Notes under the pieces: generated by a model
Database searches by the model: none
What the model was told of the DNA's origin: nothing
The model's input: the letters and a program-made list of their open reading frames with translations, nothing else
Origin: Firm-13 sp037143795
Lineage (GTDB): Bacteria > Bacillota > Clostridia > Saccharofermentanales > Saccharofermentanaceae
Assembly (NCBI GenBank): GCA_037143795.1
Contig: JBAWXZ010000010.1
Location: 1-64,000, forward strand
DNA length: 64,000 nucleotides
Direction: 5' to 3'
Program-made: the position numbers and the translations under genes
Part shown: piece after piece, positions 9,289 through 18,255 of the stretch
How the letters are laid out: the number at the start of each line of letters is the position of its first letter
How positions within the stretch are numbered: position 1 is the stretch's first letter

Positions 9289-9518
9289 TTAAGCGGGCTT
9301 GTATTCTTCATTCTGGACAGTTATTTCCATAATTCCCGGTATTTGAGCAATCTTTTCGATCTCTGCTTTGCTATCATTATCTGCCTGCAAAACGATGACT
9401 TCAACTTTGTTGGCATATACATCAATACCGCCTGCATCAGATCATATAGTTTTTCTAACGCGGTAAGATCCCCTGCAGCTATATCCCCGAGAAGTCTATT
9501 ACATAAATCAGCATCCAC
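9289..9518 (-). pseudogene. Frameshifted remnant, N-terminus like an ECF sigma factor
   Basis: A GTG at 9518 lies behind a good GAGGTGAA site and opens a frame reading DADLCNRLLGDIAAGDLTA then LEKLYDL, which resembles region 2 of ECF sigma factors. That frame turns unlike a sigma factor near 9430. From there the +1-shifted frame reads a well-formed stretch (GGIDVYANKVEVIVLQ, then AEIEKIAQIPGIMEITVQ) to a TAA at 9289. One indel would join the two. The second half does not look like sigma region 4; it has a beta-alpha-beta pattern of unknown family. It may be a decayed gene, a sequencing indel, or two small overlapping genes. Confidence 0.4.
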
Positions 9519-9558
9519 GGCTTCACCTCTTCCATTTATACTGCTTTCAATCCATTAA

Positions 9559-9931
9559 CGTTTCATAGGAAGAAAAGTAGAGTTGAATTTGAGAGTGCTG
9601 AAAATATATATTTCTTTTCAGCATATCATAGTTTAATATTGATAAACAAAGTAAGCAGCAACAGAGCAATCCCGGACAATGGAAGGATGAGTATTGACAG
9701 CATATTTATATGTGTACATTTCTGCCTTCCTTGGTTTTAAATCCAAGGCAATTCACATAAGAATGGATAATTGTAATATGATGTAGTGAAATTGGCGTCA
9801 GGTTTAAATGACTGAATTAACCTGACTATCCTGTGGAAGCGAACACCGACAGTACAAGGATTATATAAAGCAAACGGTGCGGTATATACATACCGTCCCG
9901 GTTTTAAAAAAATAAGCAGGAGGAATGCAAT
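9559..9931. other. Gene-free stretch rich in inverted repeats
   Basis: No convincing ORF. Four inverted repeats are visible: GCTGAAAA/TTTTCAGC (9597-9622), CCTTGG/CCAAGG (9729-9748), GTCAGGTT/AACCTGAC (9797-9826) and CGGTAT/ATACCG (9880-9895). The last two lie closest to the glycerate kinase start and are candidate operators or leader structures. A TTGACA at 9694-9699 lacks a good -10 at standard spacing. Confidence 0.5.
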
Positions 9932-11071
9932 TTGAAGAAAATTATACTCATTCCGGACTCGTTTAAGGGAACCATGAGTTCCGGTGAAATTTGCGGCATT
10001 ATGAATGAATCAATAAAAAAGATATATCCGTCAGCACAGGTGATATCCATTCCCGTTGCCGACGGCGGAGAAGGAAGTGTTGATGCATTCCTCTGCGCAG
10101 TAGGCGGAAAAAAACAAAGCGTTATCGTAAAAGGCCCGTTTTTTGAGGATATGGAGTCGTATTACGGCATCATCGATAACGGAAAAACCGCAGTCATCGA
10201 AATGGCGGCATGTGCAGGACTGCCGCTGGTAGGTGACAACAAAGATGTTAAAAACACAACGACGTATGGCGTCGGCCAGTTGATTTTGGCAGCACTTGAG
10301 AACGGCTGCAGGAAAATAATAATGGGCCTTGGCGGAAGTGCTACAAATGATGCGGGTACAGGGGCCGCTGCGGCTTTGGGCGTGAAATTTACGGATAAAG
10401 CGGGTGTGGAATTTGTCCCTGTCGGAGGAACACTTATTGATATAACCCATATTGATGTGAGCAGCATGAATCCGGTTCTTAAGTCCGTTGAATTTATAAC
10501 AATGTGTGACATTGATAACCCGCTTTTCGGGCAGACGGGAGCAGCTTTTGTCTTTGGCCCGCAAAAGGGTGCTACTCCAGAAATCGCATCTGAGCTTGAC
10601 AACGGATTAAAGCATGTTGCTGAAGTAATAAAGACTGATTTATTTAAGGATGTGTCCGGGCTTAAGGGTGCAGGTTCTGCAGGAGGAATGGGTGGAGGGA
10701 TGGTTGCATTTTTTAACTCGAAACTGCAGATGGGAATTGAAACCGTACTTGATACCGTGAATTTTGACAATATTATCAAGGGTTCAGATATTGTTTTTAG
10801 CGGTGAGGGTAAAATAGATTCCCAATCAATTCGAGGAAAGGTTGTAATCGGAGTTGCAAAACGCGCCAAAAAAGCAAATGTTCCTCTTGTTGCCGTAGTT
10901 GGTGACATCGGCGACGATATCGAGGCAGCCTATGAAGAGGGCGTCAGCGCAATATTCAGTATTAACCGTGTTGCTGTTGACTTTAAAATTGCAAAGGCCA
11001 GGGCTAAAGTCGATCTGGCACTTACTATGGATAACATTATGCGATTCATGAATATATTAGAATCCAAATAG
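9932..11071 (+). CDS. glxK: Glycerate kinase (GckA/GlxK type)
   Basis: 379 residues from a TTG start with AGGAGG 8 bp ahead. The family signature IPDSFKGTMSS is at 6-16 and the glycine-rich GLGGSATNDAGTGAAAALG near 130-148. The enzyme phosphorylates D-glycerate to 2- or 3-phosphoglycerate, feeding lower glycolysis. Length is normal for the family. It stands apart from the redox operon, and the inverted repeats upstream may regulate it. Confidence 0.93.
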   Translation: MKKIILIPDSFKGTMSSGEICGIMNESIKKIYPSAQVISIPVADGGEGSVDAFLCAVGGKKQSVIVKGPFFEDMESYYGIIDNGKTAVIEMAACAGLPLVGDNKDVKNTTTYGVGQLILAALENGCRKIIMGLGGSATNDAGTGAAAALGVKFTDKAGVEFVPVGGTLIDITHIDVSSMNPVLKSVEFITMCDIDNPLFGQTGAAFVFGPQKGATPEIASELDNGLKHVAEVIKTDLFKDVSGLKGAGSAGGMGGGMVAFFNSKLQMGIETVLDTVNFDNIIKGSDIVFSGEGKIDSQSIRGKVVIGVAKRAKKANVPLVAVVGDIGDDIEAAYEEGVSAIFSINRVAVDFKIAKARAKVDLALTMDNIMRFMNILESK

Positions 11072-11147
11072 CAGAGGATTAGCCTGAAAAATTCTCTGAA
11101 CGTGATAAAATAAGATGAACTCAAAAATAAAGCAGGAGGATTTTTGT

Positions 11148-11567
11148 ATGAAAGATGAAAATTGTGCATATTGCATGCAGGGTGATCTTGTCTCCGGGTT
11201 TGGATATCCATGCTGTGAACTGGAACACAGCCTGGTCTTTATTTTCAAGGAACAGAGCCACAGGGGACGCTGTATCGTAGCTTCAAAACTTCATGTAAGC
11301 GAACTGGTTGATTTTACCGATGAGGAACGAAACGGATATTTTTCTGATGTTGCCAAGGTGTCCAGAGCTATCCACAAAGCCTTCCATCCGGACAAAATTA
11401 ATTATGGAGCCTATGGTGACACAGGCAGGCATCTTCATTTCCACCTTGTACCGAAATATAAGGACCAGGTTGAGTGGGCATCAATCTTTGAGATGAACAG
11501 CGGGAAGGTCAAGCTGACTGATAACGAGTATGAGGCTATAGCTGAACAGATTCGTTCAAATTTATAA
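11148..11567 (+). CDS. HIT-family nucleotide hydrolase/transferase
   Basis: 139 residues. I chose ATG 11148 because AGGAGG lies directly ahead; the frame opens at 11115. The C-terminal half carries the HIT motif H-x-H-x-H (HLHFHLVPK). Such proteins hydrolyse or transfer nucleoside monophosphates from dinucleotide-like substrates. Two N-terminal Cys (CAYC) resemble the zinc site seen in some HIT proteins. No operon partner is obvious. Confidence 0.85.
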   Translation: MKDENCAYCMQGDLVSGFGYPCCELEHSLVFIFKEQSHRGRCIVASKLHVSELVDFTDEERNGYFSDVAKVSRAIHKAFHPDKINYGAYGDTGRHLHFHLVPKYKDQVEWASIFEMNSGKVKLTDNEYEAIAEQIRSNL

Positions 11568-11596
11568 TCGTAATATTTGACGGCGAATCCCGGGTG

Positions 11597-13693
11597 TTAC
11601 TTTGTTAAGCCGCCCTTTTTCCCGCTTATGCTTTCACAATTAAGAAAAGCTTTTGTCTTATCCTTGTTGAAAGCAACTTTCAGATTGGCTTCATTTCGTG
11701 CTGCCGTCCCTTTTTGCAGCAGTTCTTTTACAAGATCACAATCAATTACAATACCGGTTTCTTCCAGATTCCGGTCGTTTTTCCATAATGAAAATTTGCA
11801 GCCCAGTTTATATCCTGAACAAAAGAAGCTCTTGCTGTTCTCATAGACAGGCCGGTTGCATAACGGGCACAGTCCCAGGCAGTTTTCGGGTAATTCGCGT
11901 GCTGTTATCGGTGCAGGGATTACTTCGCTGTTATTAAGGATGTTTTTCCTGAGTTCTTCGGCTTCCAGCGTTACCGCTTCAGCCGGAGTGATTTCTCCCC
12001 GGCTGATCTGCTTGAGCCATTGGTTTGTCTCGACTGTCTTTTCCTTGTACAGATTTATGTGAAGGCGGTCGAGCACCTGGATCAGGCTTTCGCCGGCGGG
12101 CTCGAGCTGGTACTTGTTATCCTTTATGGAAATGTATGCGTACTTTATTGCATTGCCGATAATGGATGTCCTTGTCGCTTCGGTTCCGATCTCAATACCC
12201 CTGAACAGCTGTTTGTAGTATTCCGCATCATCCTGGTCGGAATCAATATCATCGATTTCCGTTTTGAACGGGTTTTTTAGAAATTTGTTCAGGGAATCAA
12301 CGGTGAACCGCGAAGGAGCCTTCGTTTTCTTCCTTTTCGGCACAAACGTCGTTGCGATGATATCGCCCTGTGTCAGAGAGGGGAGCCTGTCGGATGTTTT
12401 GTCCGGCTTTTCGTATTTCTGGAATCCCTCCTGAACCAGTACATCGCCCTTGACTTTAAATTCCTCGTCCGCACAGCGGATAACAGCCTCAGTACGATCA
12501 TACAGGCAGGCATCAGCCGCAAAAACAGCGAGGAAACGTGCGAGGATCGTCTTGTAAACCAACGTCTCCCTTGGGTTCAGTGTCTTTGCATCCGGGATTT
12601 TAATAGTCGGCAGAAGGGCTGAATGGGATTCCACCTTGCTGCTGTCAAAGACTGTTTTATCGTCGCGAAAAGCAATATCATACATGCCGTATGTTTTCAT
12701 AAGCAGCTGAACTTTGTCCTTTTCTTCATCAGCCAGGTACTCGGTATTGGTTCTGGGATACGTAATATAACCCATTTCATAAAGTTTCTGGATGGTTTCA
12801 AGGGATTCCTTCATTCCGATCTTGTGCCGTTTGGACAGGACGCCCTGCGCATTGGAGAGGGAAAAGAGCTTCGGCCGTTTGATTTCAATTTGCTTTCCGG
12901 TAACGGAAACGACCTCGCACGGGCTGCCGTTCAGAAGCAGCGCTTTGGCCTGGGCCTGGTCGAGTTCAGCCAGTTCATACTTCCGGGGACATTCTAAAAG
13001 GAGCTTAACACCGTCGATTTCCGTCTCGGACTGCACCTGATAATAGTCCTCCGACGTGAAAGCACGGATTTCCAGTTCGCGGTCATAAATTACTTTTGTG
13101 ATTGGGACCAGAACACGGCCTGCCCATACAGTCTGCCCGCATTTCAGGGTCAGAAAACGTGTATAGTTAATACCCATCGCCCAATCAAGTTCCGCCCGGC
13201 CACGGCCTGCATCCGAATAGGATTTGTATCTGGCATTATCCGGAAGCGCCTGAAGTGCTTTTCTTATAGTATCTTCCGTCTGTTCCGGGAGCCACAGGCG
13301 CAGCACCGGTTTTGCGGAAGCAGTTGCTTCAATGATAAGGTCAACGAGGTAGGATCCTTCATTATCGGCATCGCCTGCGTTCACCAGCAGATCCGTATCG
13401 TCACGGTCAACCAGAGCCTTGATTTTGCAGAACTGTTCCTTGATGCCTTTTTCTTCCTTGAGTTTGTACCAGTACCGCTGCGGTATAAATGGCAGGTTGT
13501 CCAATTTCCACCTTTTATCTTCCGACTTCGTATAGTCCTCGACATCATAAAAGGTGAACAAATGCCCGAATGCAAACGTCACGCAATAGGTGTCATTCTC
13601 ATACCAGCCCCCGCTGTTTTTAAATGTTCCTCCGATTGAGTTCACAATGTTTCGTGCAAGGCTTGGCTTTTCGGCAATGATTACTGTTTTCAT
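11597..13693 (-). CDS. topB: DNA topoisomerase III
   Basis: 698 residues from the ATG with GGAGA ahead (reverse of 13697-13701). It begins with the Toprim motif MKTVIIAEKPSLARN. The type IA core includes the active-site tyrosine in GYITYPRTNTEYL. Near residue 635 a C-terminal zinc-ribbon-like segment C-x2-C ... C-x6-C (CPLCNRP, then CSGYKLGC) is present. Type IA enzymes relax negative supercoils and decatenate DNA. It follows the ThiF-like gene on the same strand by about 106 bp but is unlikely to be functionally tied to it. Confidence 0.93.
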   Translation of the reverse strand: MKTVIIAEKPSLARNIVNSIGGTFKNSGGWYENDTYCVTFAFGHLFTFYDVEDYTKSEDKRWKLDNLPFIPQRYWYKLKEEKGIKEQFCKIKALVDRDDTDLLVNAGDADNEGSYLVDLIIEATASAKPVLRLWLPEQTEDTIRKALQALPDNARYKSYSDAGRGRAELDWAMGINYTRFLTLKCGQTVWAGRVLVPITKVIYDRELEIRAFTSEDYYQVQSETEIDGVKLLLECPRKYELAELDQAQAKALLLNGSPCEVVSVTGKQIEIKRPKLFSLSNAQGVLSKRHKIGMKESLETIQKLYEMGYITYPRTNTEYLADEEKDKVQLLMKTYGMYDIAFRDDKTVFDSSKVESHSALLPTIKIPDAKTLNPRETLVYKTILARFLAVFAADACLYDRTEAVIRCADEEFKVKGDVLVQEGFQKYEKPDKTSDRLPSLTQGDIIATTFVPKRKKTKAPSRFTVDSLNKFLKNPFKTEIDDIDSDQDDAEYYKQLFRGIEIGTEATRTSIIGNAIKYAYISIKDNKYQLEPAGESLIQVLDRLHINLYKEKTVETNQWLKQISRGEITPAEAVTLEAEELRKNILNNSEVIPAPITARELPENCLGLCPLCNRPVYENSKSFFCSGYKLGCKFSLWKNDRNLEETGIVIDCDLVKELLQKGTAARNEANLKVAFNKDKTKAFLNCESISGKKGGLTK

Positions 13694-13799
13694 TATTCTC
13701 CATTTGTTTATGCTATAACTGCCGATCAAGCATACCATGATCGGGCAGCGATGTGTTTCTAATCTGAATTTCTAAATCAGCTGCAATAATACATCATTT

Positions 13800-14510
13800 T
13801 CAGAAATTATGTAATTCCCCGCATTGATCGTCCTTTTTCAACTCTATCAGATCAAAACTATTTCTCAGGCCGTCATAAGTAAGCATTTTTGAAAACAACG
13901 GTTCACCTATGTTCAACAGGATTTTTATGCATTCCGTTGCCTGCAGGCTGCCGATAACACCTGCCGTGCACCCGATGACAGGCGTATATGCCGGCTTTTC
14001 CTGCTGTTTGTAATCCATGCAGCGCAAACAGGCTGATTCACGGCGTATGCACATAACGTACCCGTAGAACTGACATACACCGCCTTCAACTAAAGGGATA
14101 TCCTGCTTAAGACATGCTGAATTAACAATTAGCCGTGCGGCAATCGAGTCTACACAGTCAACTACGACATCGATGCCGCGGATAATATCCATACTGTTTT
14201 TTTCGTCGATTTTCGTACTGATTACAGCAATATCGATATCGGGATTTATTGACCGCAGCTTTTCGGCTGCCGTCAGTCCCTTTGACCTGCCGATATCTTT
14301 TGTGCCATACAAAAACTGCCTGTTCAGATTGGATTCTGCCACAACATCATAATCAACAATTATAATGTGTCCGATTCCGGCCGCAGCAAGATATGTCAGT
14401 ACCGGTGACCCGAGACCACCGGCACCTATGACCAGAACTTTCGCTGCATTCAGCTTTTCCTGCCCGTCCTGTCCGATTTCCGGCATAAGAATCTGACGTT
14501 CGTACCGCAA
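13800..14510 (-). CDS. ThiF/MoeB-like E1-type adenylyltransferase
   Basis: About 236 residues. TTG 14510 sits 8 bp behind GGAGG; an in-frame ATG at 14549 (no clear RBS) would give 249 residues and overlap the MoaD gene. The ATP-binding loop VLVIGAGGLGSPVL, the RYERQILMPEIG start, the C-x2-C of the zinc site (CLRC) and VIGCTAGVIGSLQATE are clear. The C-terminal partner of the zinc site appears reduced to a single Cys. The enzyme adenylates the C-terminal Gly-Gly of a sulfur-carrier protein; the MoaD-like gene directly upstream supplies that tail, so the pair probably makes the dithiolene sulfur donor for the tungsten pterin of the AOR in this operon. Confidence 0.88.
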   Translation of the reverse strand: MRYERQILMPEIGQDGQEKLNAAKVLVIGAGGLGSPVLTYLAAAGIGHIIIVDYDVVAESNLNRQFLYGTKDIGRSKGLTAAEKLRSINPDIDIAVISTKIDEKNSMDIIRGIDVVVDCVDSIAARLIVNSACLKQDIPLVEGGVCQFYGYVMCIRRESACLRCMDYKQQEKPAYTPVIGCTAGVIGSLQATECIKILLNIGEPLFSKMLTYDGLRNSFDLIELKKDDQCGELHNF

Positions 14511-14511
14511 A

Positions 14512-14733
14512 TCAACCACCTCCGACAGGAGGGAACAATGCGAGGACATCTCCGTCCCGCACTTGCGCTTCCGGTTTGCTGTGCCTGCCGTTAATTAACA
14601 ATATGGCTACTTCTTCCGCGGGAATGTGTAAATGGTTTAATATGTCAGCGGCACATGAATACTCCTGTGAGTCTAAAAAGAGAATCTTTTCCCTTCCATC
14701 GCGAAAAGTAGCAAACAGACGGACCTCAAGCAT
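14512..14733 (-). CDS. MoaD/ThiS-like sulfur-carrier protein
   Basis: 73 residues, ATG 14733 with GGGGAG ahead; 57 bp after the AOR stop. A beta-grasp sequence ends in PPVGGG, the diglycine tail that E1-like enzymes adenylate and thiocarboxylate. Located between the AOR and the ThiF/MoeB-like gene, so it most likely supplies sulfur for the pterin dithiolene rather than thiamine synthesis; no thi genes are in view. Confidence 0.9.
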   Translation of the reverse strand: MLEVRLFATFRDGREKILFLDSQEYSCAADILNHLHIPAEEVAILLINGRHSKPEAQVRDGDVLALFPPVGGG

Positions 14734-14789
14734 AATTACTCCCCTATAAAAAGCACGTATGAAAATTTCTTCATACGTGCTCATTCGTA

Positions 14790-16586
14790 TTACAGCAAAT
14801 CCAGTCGCTGCAGCGTCTCGTGTGTGGGGAAGGCATCCTTCCATCCCCTTACCTCATAATACTGCGGCAGGGTTATGGCGATTTTGCTGACTTCGCCTTT
14901 GGAAGGGCCATCCGAGATCGGCTCCTCTGTCAGGCGACTGGGCAGGCAGTCATCCTCAGGCTTCATACCGGCTTCTTTATTGAACAATCGCTCGATGTTG
15001 TATATTCTTTCGCCAACTAACAATAATTGAGCAACATCGTATTCTGTTCCGGTACCTGCATTCAGAATAGCTGCATATTCAGGGGCACCGAGGGCGAAGG
15101 ATGTGAACAGGCACATGCCCATTGAGTCAATAATTGCCGTCAGGTCCTGGAAAATCATCGCCCAGGTTGCTTTTCCTTCCGTGGCAAGGCGGTCCAGCGG
15201 TTCGGGAAGCCCTAATATCTCGGGAGAAATCATATAACCCCGCACATGGCATCCCCCGCGGTTACTTGTAGCATATGTGATGCCGATCCCCTGAATTCCG
15301 CGTGCATCATAAGCCGGCATCTCCTGTTTCTTGACAGACATGGAAAACTCCGGATGTCCGTAATGACTGCATAACCGGAAGGATCCCTGGGCCATTAATC
15401 TGCCAAGCACAGTCTCTCCGCGGCCCATCCGTTTTGTCCATTCGATAATTGCTTCATTGCTGCCCCATGCAAGCGGAACGCCTTCGCATTCCTCTTCAGA
15501 TATATATCCCTTCTGGTACAACTCCATCGCAGCTGCAATTGTACAAGGCGTGGAAATAGCATCCAAACCTAATTCGTTGCACAGGTGGTTTGCTTCATCA
15601 ATAGCATTCAGGTCATGAACACCGCAGTTTGAACCATACGCCCAGACTACTTCGTATTCCGGCCCGCCAATGATCTTGCCGTTCAGATCGACGACACGTC
15701 CGCAGCCAATCGGACAACGATGACAGAAGCCCTGCCTGACTAAATATTTCTCTTTTAAGGATTCCCCTGATGTCTGGTCGGCATCTGCATCATAGGAACT
15801 CTGCCAGTTGTGCGTAGGGTACGCCCCGATATTGTTTATGATATTTACCAAAACGGCCGTGCCATAGGTTGGCAGGCCTGACCCGGTAACACCATTTTCC
15901 TTGATTTTAGCCTGCGCCGCACGCGTAGCATCACGAAGCCTGTCAGCATCAAATGGCTGAACAATTGAGCGGGCTGCAACTACGGAAATTGCTTTGAGAT
16001 TCTTGGAACCCATAACCGCGCCTACGCCGCTTCGTCCGGCAGCCCGGTCCTTGTCATTGATAATGCAGGCCAATAATGAACCGGTTTCACCGGCGGGCCC
16101 GATGTTGAGCACCGATGCCCCGGGATATTTTTGAACTAAAGCATCTGTGACTTCCTCGGAATTTTTGCCCCAGTACTCGTCCGCAGGAAGAATTTCAACC
16201 TTTTCATCTTCAATATGAATGCGGACCGGTGCAGCAGCTTTTCCTTCAACAACAATTGCATCCCAGCCGGCATATTTCAGCCGTGCACCCCAGACACCGC
16301 CTGAATTGGAACAGGCAATCATTCCGGTCAGCGGGGATTTTGTCACAACCATATACCGCCCGCCGGTAGGCACATTTGCACCTGTCATTGCTCCGGTGGC
16401 ATAAACCAGCTTGTTATCGGGTGACAGGGGATCAACTTTCGCAACACCCTCATCATAAAGGATTTTGGTTCCCAGTCCGCGTCCGCCGATAAATTTCTTT
16501 GCTTTGTCAAGCGGTAAATCTTCTGCTTTCACGGACCTGTCAGTCAGATTAATCCGAAGAATTTTCCCGTTATACGTTGTAGCCAT
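14790..16586 (-). CDS. aor: Tungsten aldehyde:ferredoxin oxidoreductase family enzyme
   Basis: 598 residues, normal for AOR. ATG 16586 lies behind AAGGGTG. The N-terminal pterin-binding domain has YNGKILRINLTD and KKFIGGRGLGTKIL, and the [4Fe-4S] ligand set begins with C-x2-C-x3-C (CHRCPIGC, about residues 288-295), the fourth Cys being further downstream. AOR enzymes use a bis-pterin tungsten centre plus [4Fe-4S] to oxidise aldehydes to acids with ferredoxin, or the reverse. The operon carries its own radical SAM maturase and MoaD/ThiF pair. A sigma-A-like promoter lies 124 bp upstream. Substrate cannot be told from sequence. Confidence 0.92.
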   Translation of the reverse strand: MATTYNGKILRINLTDRSVKAEDLPLDKAKKFIGGRGLGTKILYDEGVAKVDPLSPDNKLVYATGAMTGANVPTGGRYMVVTKSPLTGMIACSNSGGVWGARLKYAGWDAIVVEGKAAAPVRIHIEDEKVEILPADEYWGKNSEEVTDALVQKYPGASVLNIGPAGETGSLLACIINDKDRAAGRSGVGAVMGSKNLKAISVVAARSIVQPFDADRLRDATRAAQAKIKENGVTGSGLPTYGTAVLVNIINNIGAYPTHNWQSSYDADADQTSGESLKEKYLVRQGFCHRCPIGCGRVVDLNGKIIGGPEYEVVWAYGSNCGVHDLNAIDEANHLCNELGLDAISTPCTIAAAMELYQKGYISEEECEGVPLAWGSNEAIIEWTKRMGRGETVLGRLMAQGSFRLCSHYGHPEFSMSVKKQEMPAYDARGIQGIGITYATSNRGGCHVRGYMISPEILGLPEPLDRLATEGKATWAMIFQDLTAIIDSMGMCLFTSFALGAPEYAAILNAGTGTEYDVAQLLLVGERIYNIERLFNKEAGMKPEDDCLPSRLTEEPISDGPSKGEVSKIAITLPQYYEVRGWKDAFPTHETLQRLDLL

Positions 16587-16709
16587 ACCATTCACCCTTA
16601 AATCCTTTCAATGATACCTTTCGTACATGTCACCCTTGAAACGGTTAGCGTGTTTGATTGCAGAAATCGCTCATGCTGCAATATATGTCTGACTCTGAAC
16701 TGTATAGAC

Positions 16710-16738
16710 AGCATATTACACGCACGGGATAATGTCAA
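16710..16738 (-). promoter_or_regulatory. Sigma-A promoter upstream of the AOR gene
   Basis: On the minus strand, TTGACA (16738-16733), a 17-bp spacer and TATGCT (16715-16710). It lies between the ankyrin gene and the AOR start, giving AOR-MoaD-ThiF a second, internal promoter. The remaining ~120-nt leader shows no obvious strong hairpin. Confidence 0.65.
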
Positions 16739-16809
16739 TTATCATTGACAAATTCAAGCTTTTCCGTGCGATAATACGGGAAATAAATCCCCCCTTTCTA
16801 AGAAATAAT

Positions 16810-17085
16810 TTAACCTCCGCAACCACCCTCGACGAGTAAAAGAATAATGAGTCCGTGCCCGTAAAGGGCGGCGTAATCTACTGCCCTGCGCCCCCTGTTA
16901 TCCGCAATATGAACATCCGCACCCTTTTCCTTCAATGCCGTTACAACCTGGTCATAGCCTGACTTAGCGGCTAGCATTAAGGGGGTCACTCCATTATCAT
17001 CGTGCATATTAAGCATGTCTTCATCCCAAGTATTATTTCGTATACCCGCAAAATCATTATTCATCACAAGATCAAATATATTCAT
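16810..17085 (-). CDS. Small ankyrin-repeat protein with GGCGG C-terminus
   Basis: 91 residues; ATG 17085 is one base after the stop of the radical SAM gene, so the two are co-translated. It holds about two ankyrin repeats (NGVTPLMLAAKSGYDQVVTA and RGRRAVDYAALYGHGLIILL). The protein ends in EGGCGG. Ankyrin repeats mediate protein contact, so it may be an adaptor between the radical SAM maturase and the AOR apoprotein. The Gly/Cys tail is unusual for ankyrin proteins; whether it is modified is unknown. Confidence 0.8.
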   Translation of the reverse strand: MNIFDLVMNNDFAGIRNNTWDEDMLNMHDDNGVTPLMLAAKSGYDQVVTALKEKGADVHIADNRGRRAVDYAALYGHGLIILLLVEGGCGG

Positions 17086-17086
17086 A

Positions 17087-18142
17087 CTATCCACACTCCA
17101 CAAAACCCCTTGACCAAAGGCAGTCTCCGCACGAGGGACTCTGTCCCTTGCAGTCACACTGGGAATCGGAAATATAATCACAGCAATCGATCAGGTCGCA
17201 GTCCGGACAGGAAGGAAAGCGGTTGGTGTAATTCTGTAATCGTAAATCGACATATTTCGGATTGTTCCAAATATCCTTAAGGGCTGTATAAACGACATTG
17301 CCAAAGTATAAGGGCAGGACCTGTTTTCTGCGTCCAAATACATATTCAACGTCCGGATGTGCAAAACGATAGCAGGGTGCCACCTGTCCGTCAGCGCAGA
17401 TATATGTTGTTGCGTCTTCAATAAAATTGCAACGACGTTCTGTTTTCAGTTCAATGTTGGGCATCTTTAACTGCATTTGATTGCCCAGACACGTCTGAAG
17501 CCATAAATTGCGCTTTTCCCTCATAAACCCGTTACTGTCAAGTGTGTACAGGATCTGATCCTTGCTCTGATTATTCTGCGGCAGCAAATTGGAAATGATC
17601 AGCTTCATCACCCCCATCTGATGCAATATAGGAATCAGAGCCTGCACTTCTTCGACATTGACTTTGCTTAGTACGAGCTGGGCATGAACAAGCGGCCGGA
17701 GCCGGTGCATCTCTTTTTTCTTTTCCGCCAGACGCAACAAATTATTTTGTAAAATGCGCAAATCAAAACCCCTGATTTCTTTGAACGTTTCTGCCAGGCC
17801 ATCCACGGACACGATAATCCTGTCAAAATAACGCACAATAGTGTCAAGTGATTCTTCGCTCCAATAATAGGCATTTGAAGTAAGACCAAGACTGTATTTG
17901 GCAAACAGCGTCACGATATTCGAAAAATCAGGATGCAGGGTGGGCTCGCCGATTCCTCCAAAGACAATCTCGTCCACTTCAGGGAAGGATTCTAAATCGC
18001 CGGCTATTTTACGGGCCGTTTCTCCGGGCATATCGACTATAGGAATTTCCCAGTTATGCCTGAAACAGGTCATACAATTCAGGTTGCACCTAAGTGTAAG
18101 CTCTAAAAAAAGCTTTTTCAGATCACCGCTGCTGGTTGCCAT
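17087..18142 (-). CDS. Radical SAM protein, tungsten-cofactor oxidoreductase maturase type
   Basis: 351 residues from ATG 18142, which has GAGAGGTG ahead; the frame is open to 18205 without a good RBS. The C-x3-C-x2-C radical SAM motif is at CNLNCMTC (residues 19-26), with GGIGEPTLHPDF following. The C-terminal SPASM-like region has many Cys (CDLIDCCDY, CDCKG, CGDCLWSRGFVEC). Radical SAM proteins with this ending regularly sit beside tungsten AOR-family genes and are thought to mature them. Here it is first in the operon, upstream of ankyrin, AOR, MoaD and ThiF. The chemical step is not known. Confidence 0.87.
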   Translation of the reverse strand: MATSSGDLKKLFLELTLRCNLNCMTCFRHNWEIPIVDMPGETARKIAGDLESFPEVDEIVFGGIGEPTLHPDFSNIVTLFAKYSLGLTSNAYYWSEESLDTIVRYFDRIIVSVDGLAETFKEIRGFDLRILQNNLLRLAEKKKEMHRLRPLVHAQLVLSKVNVEEVQALIPILHQMGVMKLIISNLLPQNNQSKDQILYTLDSNGFMREKRNLWLQTCLGNQMQLKMPNIELKTERRCNFIEDATTYICADGQVAPCYRFAHPDVEYVFGRRKQVLPLYFGNVVYTALKDIWNNPKYVDLRLQNYTNRFPSCPDCDLIDCCDYISDSQCDCKGQSPSCGDCLWSRGFVECG

Positions 18143-18226
18143 TGAAGCACCTCTCGAGACTGCAGAAAGGAGAGCATCCATCCATATTATAATCGATGTA
18201 ATCATAAAGGTGGGCAGTATGAAAAG

Positions 18227-18255
18227 AAAAAGAGTCCCCTGTTAAGGACTCTTTT
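18227..18255 (-). terminator. Strong hairpin terminator, possibly the expression platform of a leader RNA
   Basis: Perfect 10-bp stem AAAAGAGTCC / GGACTCTTTT around an ~8-nt loop, followed on the minus strand by TCTTTTC. It may simply end lsrR-lsrK-cupin, but it also sits 85 bp ahead of the radical SAM start, the position of a riboswitch terminator. Confidence 0.75.

Noticed and set aside
9253..9558. Plus-strand frame of 101 codons
   Set aside because: Opposite the sigma-like remnant, hydrophobic and cysteine-scattered, no RBS.
10162..10908. Long minus-strand frame opposite glycerate kinase
   Set aside because: Pro/Ser/Ala-rich shadow of a well-conserved gene; no RBS or family.
14790..16586. 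Selenocysteine in the AOR
   Set aside because: The Cys ligand positions are coded as Cys; no in-frame TGA.
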